Source: Methanomethylophilus sp963631655 (GTDB lineage Archaea > Thermoplasmatota > Thermoplasmata > Methanomassiliicoccales > Methanomethylophilaceae). Taken from it: DNA of 41,910 nucleotides. The number at the start of each line of letters is the position of its first letter. The stretch's first letter is position 1. A program made the translations under genes and the position numbers. Below, in pieces: positions 16,331-25,240 of this stretch. The notes beneath the pieces are model-generated. The model saw only the letters and a list, made by a program, of their open reading frames with translations. It was not told the origin of the DNA and ran no database searches. Where the stretch lies: contig CAVGRR010000016.1 of assembly GCA_963631655.1 (NCBI GenBank), positions 1-41,910 on the forward strand, read 5' to 3'.

Positions 16331-16455
16331 ATCAAATCAAGATTATTAGGTAATCTTAATCCAATTTTTCATTATTTAATTTGTAATTGAGAAAATAAAC
16401 AATAAAATATTCTAGTATTAAATACTATAATTGAATAAATTAACAATGAAGTTTG
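16331..16455. other. AT-rich spacer between G4 and the G3 promoter
   Basis: Very AT-rich, no gene or long frame. It has only weak inverted repeats, unlike the clear arms in the G1 and G5 spacers. The minus-strand word ACTTCATTGTTAAT next to the G4 hairpin is nearly repeated beside the G6 hairpin (ACTTCATTATCAAT), so it is probably part of the 3'-end signal. Confidence 0.6.
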
Positions 16456-16489
16456 ATCTGCCCCGCCTGAAAGGACAAACAGGGCAGAT
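16456..16489 (-). terminator. Hairpin after G4
   Basis: ATCTGCCC (16456-16463) pairs with GGGCAGAT (16482-16489), about 30 bases after the G4 stop. A T-rich tract follows on the minus strand. The stem resembles the one after G6 (20801-20831). Confidence 0.6.
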
Positions 16490-16519
16490 ATGGTGGTGAA
16501 AGATTCAAGGATGCAACAT

Positions 16520-18523
16520 TCAGCACTTCACAGGTGCCAGGTTCCTAAACGATGTGCACATCGGTTCGAATTCAAGGATCGAACCAGCTCCTGTACAACC
16601 TACTGAATCAAAGATCTCTGATGATCCGTCGATCTGGGTCATTGAACCGCCGTATCCCGCGAAGACGTGTCCGGAAAGGTATGTGGCCGACATCGGCAGC
16701 AGACCGCCGTCCGGTCCGTAGAACGAGAATCCGCAGAATACATTGTATCCAAGGTAGGCGATCTTGCTGTCCAAAGAGATCTGGGTCACCGCATCGAGAT
16801 TGGTACACCAGATGGGCACATAGTCAAGATAGATGTATCCGACACCGTTCGATCCGGCAGTGAGATTCAGAACGGTGATCCCGTTGCACTGATCGAATGC
16901 AGGATATTTGGCGGAATATACACAGTCAAGGGTGATCGGAATGGTCAGTTCCCTCAGCTTGTCGCAGTGATAGAACGTGTGGCAGCCGAGTGACACCACA
17001 CTGTTCGGGATCACGACGGAAGTAAGGTTCAGCTCACGGAACGCATCGGACCCGAGGCTCTTGATGCCGTCCTCGAACACTATCTCATTCAGAGTGCCCC
17101 TGCACAGATACCAGGGCGTATCCTGGTACCAACAGTTGCTTCCCTCATATGCGGCGTAATTGAACCCGTAACCGGAACCTGCCGTGAAGGTCACTTTCTC
17201 CAATCCGGTCACTCCTTTGAACGCAGGATACTTGTCGAGCCATGATGCATTGAGATCTATCGGAAGGACCAGGTTTTTCACGTGGGCTTCACCGAACGCA
17301 TATTCGCCGAGGGTGACAGAATCTCCGATGACGATCGTCTCAGCAATACAGCAGTAGAATGCTCTTTCTCCGATACGGACACCGTCTTCTATGATGAGCC
17401 ATTTGATGTTCTCCGACGCATTCCAGGGTTTGTATGTGTCAGAATCTGAAGTGCTGTAGTCAATTCCGGGCCCGACACCTTTTGTTATGGTGATCTTCTC
17501 CAGCGAACCGTAGCCCTCCAGGATGTAGTAGAATGCCCTCTCGGATTCGAATTCCGTACTGATCGGGATGGTGAGCTCACCTATGTTGCAGGTGTAGAAC
17601 ATATACTCCCCCAGCCTGGTGACATCATCGGAGATCACGATCTTCTTCACGATGCTGCGGTTCATGTTCCAGGGGGCGAGATAATGTTTGTAGGCGTCGT
17701 CCAACCAGTCCGTATAGTCGAACGGAACTCCGTTCCCGCGGGTGAATGTGACATCCTCGACCGCCATGCAGCCCTGGAAAGCAGGATAGTCCTCGTTGCC
17801 GTAGGGATTGAGGCTCACAGGGATGGTGAGTTCCTTGATCTTTGTACAGTTGAAGAAACAGTGGTTTCCGAGTGAGGTCACGGTCTGGGGAATGTTCAAT
17901 ACGGTGATGTTCAGTTCGCGGAACGCGTCGTTTCCGATGTGGACGATACCGTCCGCGAAGTTGATCTCCTTCAGAACATCTCTGCTCTGATACCACGGAG
18001 TGTTCTGATACCAGGAGTTGTTCTCTTTGTATGCGGCATAGTTGAATCCGCATCCGTCCCTTCCGCAGGTGAAGTTGATCTTCTCGATCTTATAGCAGCC
18101 TGCGAATGCGGGGCACACATCAGACACTACGCTGTTGAGCGTGATCGGGACCGTAAGTTCTGTGACATGCTTCAGTCCGATGAACGCCGATGCTCCGAGT
18201 CTGGTGATCTCGTCGCCGATGACGATCTTCGTGATATCGTCACGGTGTCCGTACCACGGTGCATGGGTGAAACCGGTGTAGTCATACATCTCACCCGATC
18301 CGTATATCTGCAGTGTGCCGTCCGTATAGATGTAATAATAGGCGTTCTCTCCGCACCACCCACTCTCCACAACTTGTGCAGAGGAATCGTCGGTTTCTGC
18401 ATGAAGTACGAACAGCACCGCCATCGCAGATGCGATGACCGCAGCGACGGTCAGGATCGTTACAAACCTCGATGAACCTTTTGCTCTGATGATATTGCTG
18501 ATATTACCAACTCCGTTCTGCAG
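16520..18523 (-). CDS. BspA-type leucine-rich repeat surface protein, G4
   Basis: About 667 residues if started at the CTG at 18523, which matches the TTG of G2 (both give xQNGVGNI) and overlaps the end of G5 by 20 bases. No ATG, GTG or TTG lies between there and the ATG at 18424, inside the membrane helix (TILTVAAVIASAMAVLFVL). The GTG at 18637 would run antisense-like through the G5 tail and is unlikely. The ectodomain has two AFRELNIT/AFRELNLT units and about five LRR_5 blocks; the N-terminal block (GENAYYYIYTDGTLQIYGSGEMYDYTG, in part) closely resembles G8. The C terminus ends in IDGSSEIFDSVGCTGAG and a 20-residue tail. It is second gene of the G5-G4 unit. The LRR call is firm; the start is not. 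Confidence 0.8.
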   Translation of the reverse strand: MQNGVGNISNIIRAKGSSRFVTILTVAAVIASAMAVLFVLHAETDDSSAQVVESGWCGENAYYYIYTDGTLQIYGSGEMYDYTGFTHAPWYGHRDDITKIVIGDEITRLGASAFIGLKHVTELTVPITLNSVVSDVCPAFAGCYKIEKINFTCGRDGCGFNYAAYKENNSWYQNTPWYQSRDVLKEINFADGIVHIGNDAFRELNITVLNIPQTVTSLGNHCFFNCTKIKELTIPVSLNPYGNEDYPAFQGCMAVEDVTFTRGNGVPFDYTDWLDDAYKHYLAPWNMNRSIVKKIVISDDVTRLGEYMFYTCNIGELTIPISTEFESERAFYYILEGYGSLEKITITKGVGPGIDYSTSDSDTYKPWNASENIKWLIIEDGVRIGERAFYCCIAETIVIGDSVTLGEYAFGEAHVKNLVLPIDLNASWLDKYPAFKGVTGLEKVTFTAGSGYGFNYAAYEGSNCWYQDTPWYLCRGTLNEIVFEDGIKSLGSDAFRELNLTSVVIPNSVVSLGCHTFYHCDKLRELTIPITLDCVYSAKYPAFDQCNGITVLNLTAGSNGVGYIYLDYVPIWCTNLDAVTQISLDSKIAYLGYNVFCGFSFYGPDGGLLPMSATYLSGHVFAGYGGSMTQIDGSSEIFDSVGCTGAGSILEFEPMCTSFRNLAPVKC

Positions 18524-20474
18524 TGTCCTTCGACCATACCTGATCCGATATGACAGAGGTCGTCGGTCCCGCGGACAGGTCCGAAGAAACAACAAGACCC
18601 AGATCATCAGAATCGGAATCGATCTGATACATCGCACCGCCCCTGTTTTCGAAAACGTGTCCGCTCAAATCTTCTGCAGTGATCTGCAGAGATTCTCCGT
18701 CCGATCCGAAGAATTTGTACAAGGCAAAAGTATTGTTCCCGATGTATGAGACCCCACTGTCTATGGTGATCTGGCACATTGTGTATGACAGGAGGCACCA
18801 GTAAGGAGCGACCTCGCCGTAATCGAATCCGATACCGTCAATTCCGGCGGTCAACCTCAGATCAGTGATCCCGTTGCATTGTTCGAATGCAGGGTACTTG
18901 ACCGAATAGTTGCTGTCGACCGTGATGGGGATCGTGACGTCGGTCAGTTCATCGCAGTTGTAAAACGTGTGCTCCCCCAATGATTCGACCGTGTCGGGGA
19001 TCACGATCGAGGTGATGTTCAGCTCGCGGAAGGCCTCGGACCCGAGACTCCTGATACCGTCCTCCAGCACGATCTCCTTCAGAGAATCCCTGCAGTGATA
19101 CCAGGGAGTGAGCTGATAATACGCATTGCCTCCGCGGTTGGCCTGATAGTTGCAACCGCAACCGCTGCCGGGAGAGAACACGACCTTTTCCAACCCGGTC
19201 ACATTGCTGAATGAAGGTACTTTGTCCCCCACTGCATTGAGACTGATCGGTACGGTCAGATATTTCACGTTACAGTCGATGAATGCGGATTCGCCCATGG
19301 ACCCCAGCGAATTCGGAAGAACTATCGAATCCGCGGTACAATGGTCAAACGTGTGCTCTCCGAGGTAAAATACGCCCTCTTCCACAATGATGCTTTTCAG
19401 ATTGGGTGCCTGATTCCAGGGATTGTGCAGTTCCGGCTGGGTGTTGAACACATAATCGATACCTCTCCCTAAACCGGGCGTGATGGTCACTTTTTCAAGT
19501 GACTCATACGGTGAAAGGAAAAAGTAGTAGTAGCTGTCGCCGGCGTGATACCGCGTGACATCTGCCGGGAGGGTGAGCTCCTTGATGTTGGTGGAGTAGA
19601 ACATATACCTTCCCAATTTGGTGATATTGTCGGAAATGACGATCGTTTTTGCAACCCTGTAATTCACATTCCAAGGGGCCTGATACGGATCGCAGCTTCC
19701 TTTTGAGTCGATATAATCGAAAGGTACACCGTTTCCGCGGGTGAAAGTGACATTCTCTACCGCTGAACAGCCTTCGAAGGCGGGGTAGGTCCTGTCACCG
19801 TAGGGATCGAGGCTTATCGGAATGGTGAGGTCGGCGAGTTTGTTGCAATTGAAGAAACAGTGGTTTCCGAGGGAGGTCACGCTCTCAGGGAGCATGATCT
19901 TTGTGATGTTCAGTTCGCGGAACGCGTCTTTTCCGATGTGTACGACGCCGTCGGCAAAGTTGATCTCCTTCAGAGAATCCCTGCTCTGATACCAAGGCGT
20001 GAGCTGGTACCAGGAGTTGCTTCCTTCATCTGCGGCATAATCGAATCCGTAACCGTCCTTTCCCAAGGTGAAATTGATCTTTTCAATGTTGTAGCATCCG
20101 GCGAAGGCACAGCTCGTATCCCCGGTCACACTGTTGAGAGAGATAGGTATCGTGAGTTCTGTGAGGTGTTTGCACTTGACGAACGCCCACTGTCCCAGAT
20201 GAGTGATGTTGTCGTCGATGACGATCTTCGTGATCTCGTCGCGGTAGTCGTACCACGGCGGACGGGCAAAGAAACCGCCGTAATCATACATCGCACCCGT
20301 ACCGCGTATCTCCAGGGTGCCGTCGGAATAGAAGTAATAAAAGACGCTATACCCACACATACCGCTTTCCGTCAGTTCCGCTGAGGAATCATCAGCCTCT
20401 TCATGAAGCACGAACAGTGCCACCATGGCAGATGCGACAACCGCCAGGATAATCAGGACGGTTCCGAACTTCAA
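18504..20474 (-). CDS. BspA-type leucine-rich repeat surface protein, G5
   Basis: 656 residues from a TTG at 20474 (MKFGTVLIILAVVASAM). The aligned codon where G2 and G3 have ATG is ATA at 20492 here, so the true start is uncertain. The anchor helix is followed by HEEADDSSAE and the usual block YYFYSDGTLEIRGTGAMYDY. It is the closest relative of G3, including the C-terminal extension ending SDQVWSKDTAERSW. It has its own promoter and heads a unit with G4. Upstream, an ATG frame (MSVFINSHVEKPEIIE) is in phase with the gene but closed by a TAA, and a one-base deletion separates it from the G1-type N terminus. Confidence 0.83.
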   Translation of the reverse strand: MKFGTVLIILAVVASAMVALFVLHEEADDSSAELTESGMCGYSVFYYFYSDGTLEIRGTGAMYDYGGFFARPPWYDYRDEITKIVIDDNITHLGQWAFVKCKHLTELTIPISLNSVTGDTSCAFAGCYNIEKINFTLGKDGYGFDYAADEGSNSWYQLTPWYQSRDSLKEINFADGVVHIGKDAFRELNITKIMLPESVTSLGNHCFFNCNKLADLTIPISLDPYGDRTYPAFEGCSAVENVTFTRGNGVPFDYIDSKGSCDPYQAPWNVNYRVAKTIVISDNITKLGRYMFYSTNIKELTLPADVTRYHAGDSYYYFFLSPYESLEKVTITPGLGRGIDYVFNTQPELHNPWNQAPNLKSIIVEEGVFYLGEHTFDHCTADSIVLPNSLGSMGESAFIDCNVKYLTVPISLNAVGDKVPSFSNVTGLEKVVFSPGSGCGCNYQANRGGNAYYQLTPWYHCRDSLKEIVLEDGIRSLGSEAFRELNITSIVIPDTVESLGEHTFYNCDELTDVTIPITVDSNYSVKYPAFEQCNGITDLRLTAGIDGIGFDYGEVAPYWCLLSYTMCQITIDSGVSYIGNNTFALYKFFGSDGESLQITAEDLSGHVFENRGGAMYQIDSDSDDLGLVVSSDLSAGPTTSVISDQVWSKDTAERSW

Positions 20475-20674
20475 CGGACTCTTTGTTCTTATTTTATTGT
20501 AAATGTTACCAACCCATTTTACTGCACATTACTCAATGATCTCAGGTTTCTCGACATGAGAGTTGATGAACACAGACATCGTTGCACAGCCAGTATTCGA
20601 TATAATGACGGATTGCAGGATATTTGTAGAACATCGAAAAATTTCATATACAAGAATAATGAGGTATCTCATAC
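20475..20674 (-). promoter_or_regulatory. Conserved promoter and leader of G5
   Basis: GTATGAGATAC (20664-20674), TATA element CTTGTATATG (20645-20654) and TACAAATA (20621-20628) are in the same order and spacing as at G3. The leader of about 130 bases includes CTGGCTGTGCAACGATGTC and GGTAACATTTACAATAAA. Confidence 0.7.
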
Positions 20675-20725
20675 GATTATTCAAGAACAATTGATAACTT
20701 TACTCCAAACATTCATTTTATAAAT

Positions 20726-20770
20726 TGTAATCAATAAAAATTGTATCTAATAATTATTGTATTGATTACA
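20726..20770. repeat. Perfect inverted repeat in the G5 upstream spacer
   Basis: TGTAATCAAT (20726-20735) and ATTGATTACA (20761-20770) are perfect 10-base inverted arms 25 bases apart, matching the pair in the G1 spacer. Confidence 0.65.
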
Positions 20771-20800
20771 TATAATTGAGATATTGATAATGAAGTATTA

Positions 20801-20831
20801 TCTGCCCCGTCAGAGAGGTCAACGGGGCAGA
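20801..20831 (-). terminator. Hairpin after G6
   Basis: TCTGCCCCGT (20801-20810) pairs perfectly with ACGGGGCAGA (20822-20831) over an 11-base loop. A T-rich tract follows in the direction of transcription. It sits about 175 bases past the G6 stop; the intervening 20832-21005 shows no gene. Confidence 0.65.
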
Positions 20832-21005
20832 ACGGATAGGTAAAAGATCCGATGATGAAACATTCGGCACTTCATCGGCGCACATAACTGAACGATGCGC
20901 ATTCTGATTCAAATTCAGACACGAAACTCAGCTCTGTGCTGTCAAGATCTGCAGAACGTCCTGAGTATCAGCGAACCGTCATTGCCCATTAAACAGGTGA
21001 TGACA

Positions 21006-23018
21006 TCACTTCCATTCCGCGATCTGTTCAGTCAGGGTCAGAGAATCCGTTACGAACACGGTATTCAGACCGAAGCGGTCGAATTCGGCAAAGCAGACTG
21101 AAACAGAGATCTCATGGATTCCGTCGAACGGGGGGTCGTTCTGATACATATACCCGTCTTTTTTCTCGAAACTGTGTCCGCTCAGAGATTCGGCCGTGAT
21201 CTCCAGCGGCACCTCATGCCATCCGAAGAAACTGTATCCTGCGAAGGTCTGGTTCCCGATGTAGGTGATACTGCTGTCGATGATGATGTGTTCCGGTTTA
21301 TGGAACGGATTGCACCAGAAAGGCGCACAGTTGTTGTAATCCACTCCGACACCGTCCGATCCGGCGGTGAATATGAGTGTGGTTACACGGTCGCATTGGT
21401 CGAATGCGGGATACTGCTCCGAACTGATGCTGTCGAGGGTGATCGGAATGGAGAGATACCACAGATAGATGCAGCTGTAGAACGCATGGCATCCCAAAGA
21501 TTCCAGACTGTTCGGAAGGACGAGCACCTGGATGTTCAGTTCACGGAAGGCATCCGATCCGATGTGAGTAATGCCTTCCTCGAGCACAATTTCCTTCAGG
21601 GTGTCCCTGCACTGGTACCAGGGGGTCATCTGATACCAGCTGTCGCTACCTTTGTACGCGGCATAATCATATCCGTATCCGGTACCGGGAGTGAATGTGA
21701 TCTTCTCTATTCCGCATGCACCCTTGAATTCGGAGTACTCGTCCATACCTACCGCATTGATGCTTATCGGAATGGTCAGATTTTTGATATTGGACTCCTG
21801 GAACATGCAGTTCCCGATGGAAACAAGAGATCTAGGAAGAACAAGATTCTCTGTACAGCACTTGTAGAACGTACTTTTGCCGATATAGGTCACACCTTCT
21901 TCGACAGTGATACTCTTCAAGGAGATGGATCTGTTCCAGGGGAGACACAGACCGGCCATAGCTAAACTGTGATCCTCCCCGATTCCGGTGCCTTTGGTTA
22001 TGGTCACTTTCTGAAGATAATAGTAGCTGAACGAGGAATCGCAGCGGAATGCGTCGCAGTCACTGCTTATCGCACTTATCGGAATGGTCAGTTCCCCGAT
22101 GTTGCAGTGATAGAACATGTACTCGCCCAGATCCGTGACATCATCGGAAATGACGATATTCTTGGTGATCACAGGGTTCTGACGCCATGGGGTCAGGTTC
22201 GAATTGGATTCGTCCCGCCCGGACCAGTTCGTATAATCGAAGGGAACACCGTTTCCGCGGGTGATCTTGACATTCACGATCGCAGTACATCCTTCAAACG
22301 CAGGATAATCCTCACTTCCATAGGAATTGAGACTTACGGGGATGGTAAGATCGGTCAGCTTTTCGCAGTTGAAGAAACAGTGGCATCCGAGGGCCACAAC
22401 GCTGTCGGGAAGCACTACGGAAGTGATGTTCAGTTCGCGGAACGCATCCGATCCAATAGATCTGACCCCGTCTTCAAAGGTTATCTCCTTCAGGAGGTTC
22501 CTGCTCTGGTACCAGGGGGTGTTCTGATACCATGAATCGGAACCTTCATAAGCGGCATAACTGAATGCATATCCGTCGTTTCCGCAGGTGAAGTGCACCT
22601 TCATTATATTGCAGCAGCCTTCGAAAGCACAATGATCGTCGGAGACCACGCTGTTAAGGGTGATAGGCAGAGTAAGCTCCCTTATGTTCAGGCAGCCGAG
22701 GAACGTCGATTTTCCGAGATATGTGATGGTGTCACCGATGAAGACCCAGTTTATGTTCAGGCGGTGTTCATACCAAGGCGCTTGCACCTCATCATAATCG
22801 TATAGCGCACCGATACCATCTATCTTCATGATACCGTCCGAATAGAGGTAGTAATAGGCGTTCGGCCCGCACCATCCGCTGTCCGTCACATCGGCAGAAG
22901 AACTGTCTGTTTCGGCGTGAATGACGAAGAACACTGCCATCGCAGATGCGAGGACAGCAAGGATCGTCAGAACGGTCCTGAGCTTCAGCGGGCTGTCATT
23001 TCTTGTTCCAATAAGCAT
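21006..23018 (-). CDS. BspA-type leucine-rich repeat surface protein, G6
   Basis: 670 residues. ATG 23018 (MLIGTRNDSPLKLRTVL) is preceded by a good ribosome-binding site, GGAGG with a 7-base spacer (about 23026-23030), the clearest one in the array. The anchor helix (LTILAVLASAMAVFFVI) is followed by HAETDSSSAD. LRR_5 units include GSDAFRELNIT and GSDAFRELNIQ. The N-terminal block (DEVQAPWYEHRLNIN) resembles G2. The C-terminal tail after LSGHSFEKKDG has ISVSVCFAEF, recalling the G8 tail ISAAVCVTEV. It is likely the third gene of a G8-G7-G6 unit because no conserved promoter precedes it. Confidence 0.87.
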   Translation of the reverse strand: MLIGTRNDSPLKLRTVLTILAVLASAMAVFFVIHAETDSSSADVTDSGWCGPNAYYYLYSDGIMKIDGIGALYDYDEVQAPWYEHRLNINWVFIGDTITYLGKSTFLGCLNIRELTLPITLNSVVSDDHCAFEGCCNIMKVHFTCGNDGYAFSYAAYEGSDSWYQNTPWYQSRNLLKEITFEDGVRSIGSDAFRELNITSVVLPDSVVALGCHCFFNCEKLTDLTIPVSLNSYGSEDYPAFEGCTAIVNVKITRGNGVPFDYTNWSGRDESNSNLTPWRQNPVITKNIVISDDVTDLGEYMFYHCNIGELTIPISAISSDCDAFRCDSSFSYYYLQKVTITKGTGIGEDHSLAMAGLCLPWNRSISLKSITVEEGVTYIGKSTFYKCCTENLVLPRSLVSIGNCMFQESNIKNLTIPISINAVGMDEYSEFKGACGIEKITFTPGTGYGYDYAAYKGSDSWYQMTPWYQCRDTLKEIVLEEGITHIGSDAFRELNIQVLVLPNSLESLGCHAFYSCIYLWYLSIPITLDSISSEQYPAFDQCDRVTTLIFTAGSDGVGVDYNNCAPFWCNPFHKPEHIIIDSSITYIGNQTFAGYSFFGWHEVPLEITAESLSGHSFEKKDGYMYQNDPPFDGIHEISVSVCFAEFDRFGLNTVFVTDSLTLTEQIAEWK

Positions 23019-23100
23019 GTCGTGGCCTCCGTTATGCTGTTATTTTCACCTGTCTGGGTCTTTTCGATCGGAAGGATCTGGATGGATATCCGAGCAAAAC

Positions 23101-23124
23101 GGAGGCTCCCCTCCGGAAGCCCCC
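23101..23124 (-). terminator. GC-rich hairpin between G7 and G6
   Basis: GGAGGCT (23101-23107) and AGCCCCC (23118-23124) form a compact stem with one mismatch, followed on the minus strand by CGTTTTGC. It is about 35 bases past the G7 stop and could terminate partly or protect the 3' end. Confidence 0.45.
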
Positions 23125-23158
23125 ATATGGAAGATCCTTTTCGAAGAAATCCGAGTTC

Positions 23159-25165
23159 TCAGCACCAGCTCCTCAACATGAATTTCTCTGCAAACGAATC
23201 GGTCCTGATCTGATCGAGGCCGCAGAGCTCAACGGAATCGGTCACAGAACCCGTATTGTCGGATACACGGTCCACCCTGCTCAGTATGCCGAATGAACCG
23301 GTAAAGACGTGTCCGCTCAGATTTTCAGCAGTAGGCGATACGGTTTGGTCCCAATCGAAGAACATGTACCCGCTGAAGGTGTTAGTTCCGATGTAGGTGA
23401 TTCCGCTGTCGACGACCAACTTGCTGATGTGACTTTCGGCAGTGCACCAGATCGGCAGAGTGTCTGTGTAATCGACACCGACACCGTCGGTTCCGGCCGT
23501 CAATGTCAGGTTTATGATCATATTGCACTGATCGAATGCAGGATATGTGACATTGTATATGCAGTCAAGAGTGATCGGGATCGTAAGATCATACAGATTG
23601 TCGCAATGGAAGAACGTATGATTGTCCAGGGATTCGACGCTGTCGGGGATCACGATCGATCTAATGTTAAGTTCGCGGAACGCATCGGAACCGATATGTT
23701 TGATACCGTCCTCGAACACGATCTCCTTCAGAGTTCCTCTGCACTGATACCAGGGGGTGTGCTGGTACCAGCAGTTGATGTCCTCGTATGCGGCGTAATT
23801 GAATCCGTATCCGGAACCGGGTGTGAATGTGATCTTTTCGATTTCGGACACTAGTTTGAATGCAGGATAACTGTCGAGCCACACAGCATTAAGACTTATC
23901 GGAATGGTCAGATCTTTTATATGACAGGCAAGGAACGCACATTTTCCGAATGAAGCAAGCGAGTTCGGAAGAATGAGCTCTCTGACATAGCAGCTATCGA
24001 ACGTATAACTTCCGATGTGTGTCACGCCTTCTTCAACAATGATGGTCTTGAGATTTGATACTCTGGTCCAAGGACAGCACTTGTCAGACCTGCTCTGATC
24101 ATAATCACAACCTGCTCCGGTACCTTTTGTCAAAGTAACTTTTTCAAGATTGTCGCACCTTGACATGAACGCCTCACAGTCACAGATGGAGATGTTCACC
24201 GGAATAGTGAGGTCTTTGATGTTACAGAAGTAGAACATATAGCGTCCTAATCTCGAAACATCATCGGATATGATGATGGTCTTTGCAACATTGGAGTTCA
24301 GATTCCAGGGGGCCAGGTCACAATGGTAGTAGCCGTGCCACCAGTCGTAATAATCGAACGGAACTCCGTTTCCGCGGGTGAAGGTAACCTTCTCGACCGC
24401 CGTACAGCCTTGGAATGCAGGATAATCCGCATTGCCATAGGAGTTAAGGCTTACAGGGATGGTCAGATCGGTGAGTTGGGTGCAGTTGAAGAAGCAGTGG
24501 TTTCCGAGAGATGTAACGCTATCAGGAAGCACAAGCTTCGTGATGTTCAGCTCGCGGAACGCATCGGATCCGATGTGGGCCACGCCGTCAACAAAACTGA
24601 ATTCCTTCAGAACATCCTTGTTTTGGTACCAGGGAGTCTTCACGAACCAGGAATCATAACCGCTGTATGCGGCGTAATTGTACCCACATCCGTCGGTTCC
24701 GCGGGAAATAGTGATCTTTTCTATGTGACAGCAGCCCTCGAATGCAGGATAGGTATCGGATACCACACTGTTGATAGTGATCGGAATGGTGAGTTCCTTC
24801 AGATTCGTACAATTATGGAAAGCCCATTTTCCGAGACCCGTAATGCAATCACCGATAACGATCTTTGTGATACTGTCGCGGTACTCGTACCAAGGTGCCT
24901 GAGTGAAACTGTAATCATAAAACGCACCTGCTCCGTAGATCATCAGGGTACCGTTCGTATCGAAGTTGTAATACGCGACCGGTCCGCACTGTCCGTTGTC
25001 GATGACCTGTGCAGACGAATCATCGGTCTCTTCATGAAGCACGAAAAATACCATCATCGCAGAAGCGATGAGGGCTGCTATCATCAGGACTGTTCCGAGC
25101 TTCAGAGAGGTGTTCATTCTGATTTTGCTGTAAATGTTAACATCTCCGTTTTGCTGTTTTCTCAT
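23159..25165 (-). CDS. BspA-type leucine-rich repeat surface protein, G7
   Basis: 668 residues from ATG 25165 (MRKQQNGDVNIYSKIRMNTS); a second ATG lies 16 residues in, next to the helix LGTVLMIAALIASAMMVFFVL. This copy shows the QNGxxNI motif clearly inside a frame with a normal start. HEETDDSSAQ follows the helix, then LRR_5 units with GSDAFRELNIT and GSDAFRELNIR. The C-terminal part (NTFSGYMFF, LSGHVFTGSFGILS) is nearly the same as in G9 while the N-terminal block differs, a sign of mosaic ancestry. It lies 75 bases after G8 with no TATA element between, so it is probably co-transcribed. Confidence 0.87.
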   Translation of the reverse strand: MRKQQNGDVNIYSKIRMNTSLKLGTVLMIAALIASAMMVFFVLHEETDDSSAQVIDNGQCGPVAYYNFDTNGTLMIYGAGAFYDYSFTQAPWYEYRDSITKIVIGDCITGLGKWAFHNCTNLKELTIPITINSVVSDTYPAFEGCCHIEKITISRGTDGCGYNYAAYSGYDSWFVKTPWYQNKDVLKEFSFVDGVAHIGSDAFRELNITKLVLPDSVTSLGNHCFFNCTQLTDLTIPVSLNSYGNADYPAFQGCTAVEKVTFTRGNGVPFDYYDWWHGYYHCDLAPWNLNSNVAKTIIISDDVSRLGRYMFYFCNIKDLTIPVNISICDCEAFMSRCDNLEKVTLTKGTGAGCDYDQSRSDKCCPWTRVSNLKTIIVEEGVTHIGSYTFDSCYVRELILPNSLASFGKCAFLACHIKDLTIPISLNAVWLDSYPAFKLVSEIEKITFTPGSGYGFNYAAYEDINCWYQHTPWYQCRGTLKEIVFEDGIKHIGSDAFRELNIRSIVIPDSVESLDNHTFFHCDNLYDLTIPITLDCIYNVTYPAFDQCNMIINLTLTAGTDGVGVDYTDTLPIWCTAESHISKLVVDSGITYIGTNTFSGYMFFDWDQTVSPTAENLSGHVFTGSFGILSRVDRVSDNTGSVTDSVELCGLDQIRTDSFAEKFMLRSWC

Positions 25166-25200
25166 TTCAGACCGATAGGGAACGATCCGATCGCAGGGGC

Positions 25201-25231
25201 CGGTTTCTGCAGAGATATCCCACAGAAACCG
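25201..25231 (-). terminator. Hairpin between G8 and G7
   Basis: CGGTTTCTG (25201-25209) pairs perfectly with CAGAAACCG (25223-25231) over a 13-base loop, just after the G8 stop. No clear U-tract follows, so it may be a processing or stability element inside an operon. Confidence 0.5.
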
Positions 25232-25240
25232 ACCTCCCGA

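Noticed and set aside
18524..18637. GTG start of G4 at 18637
   Set aside because: Would overlap G5 by more than 130 bases and add a segment not found in any paralogue.
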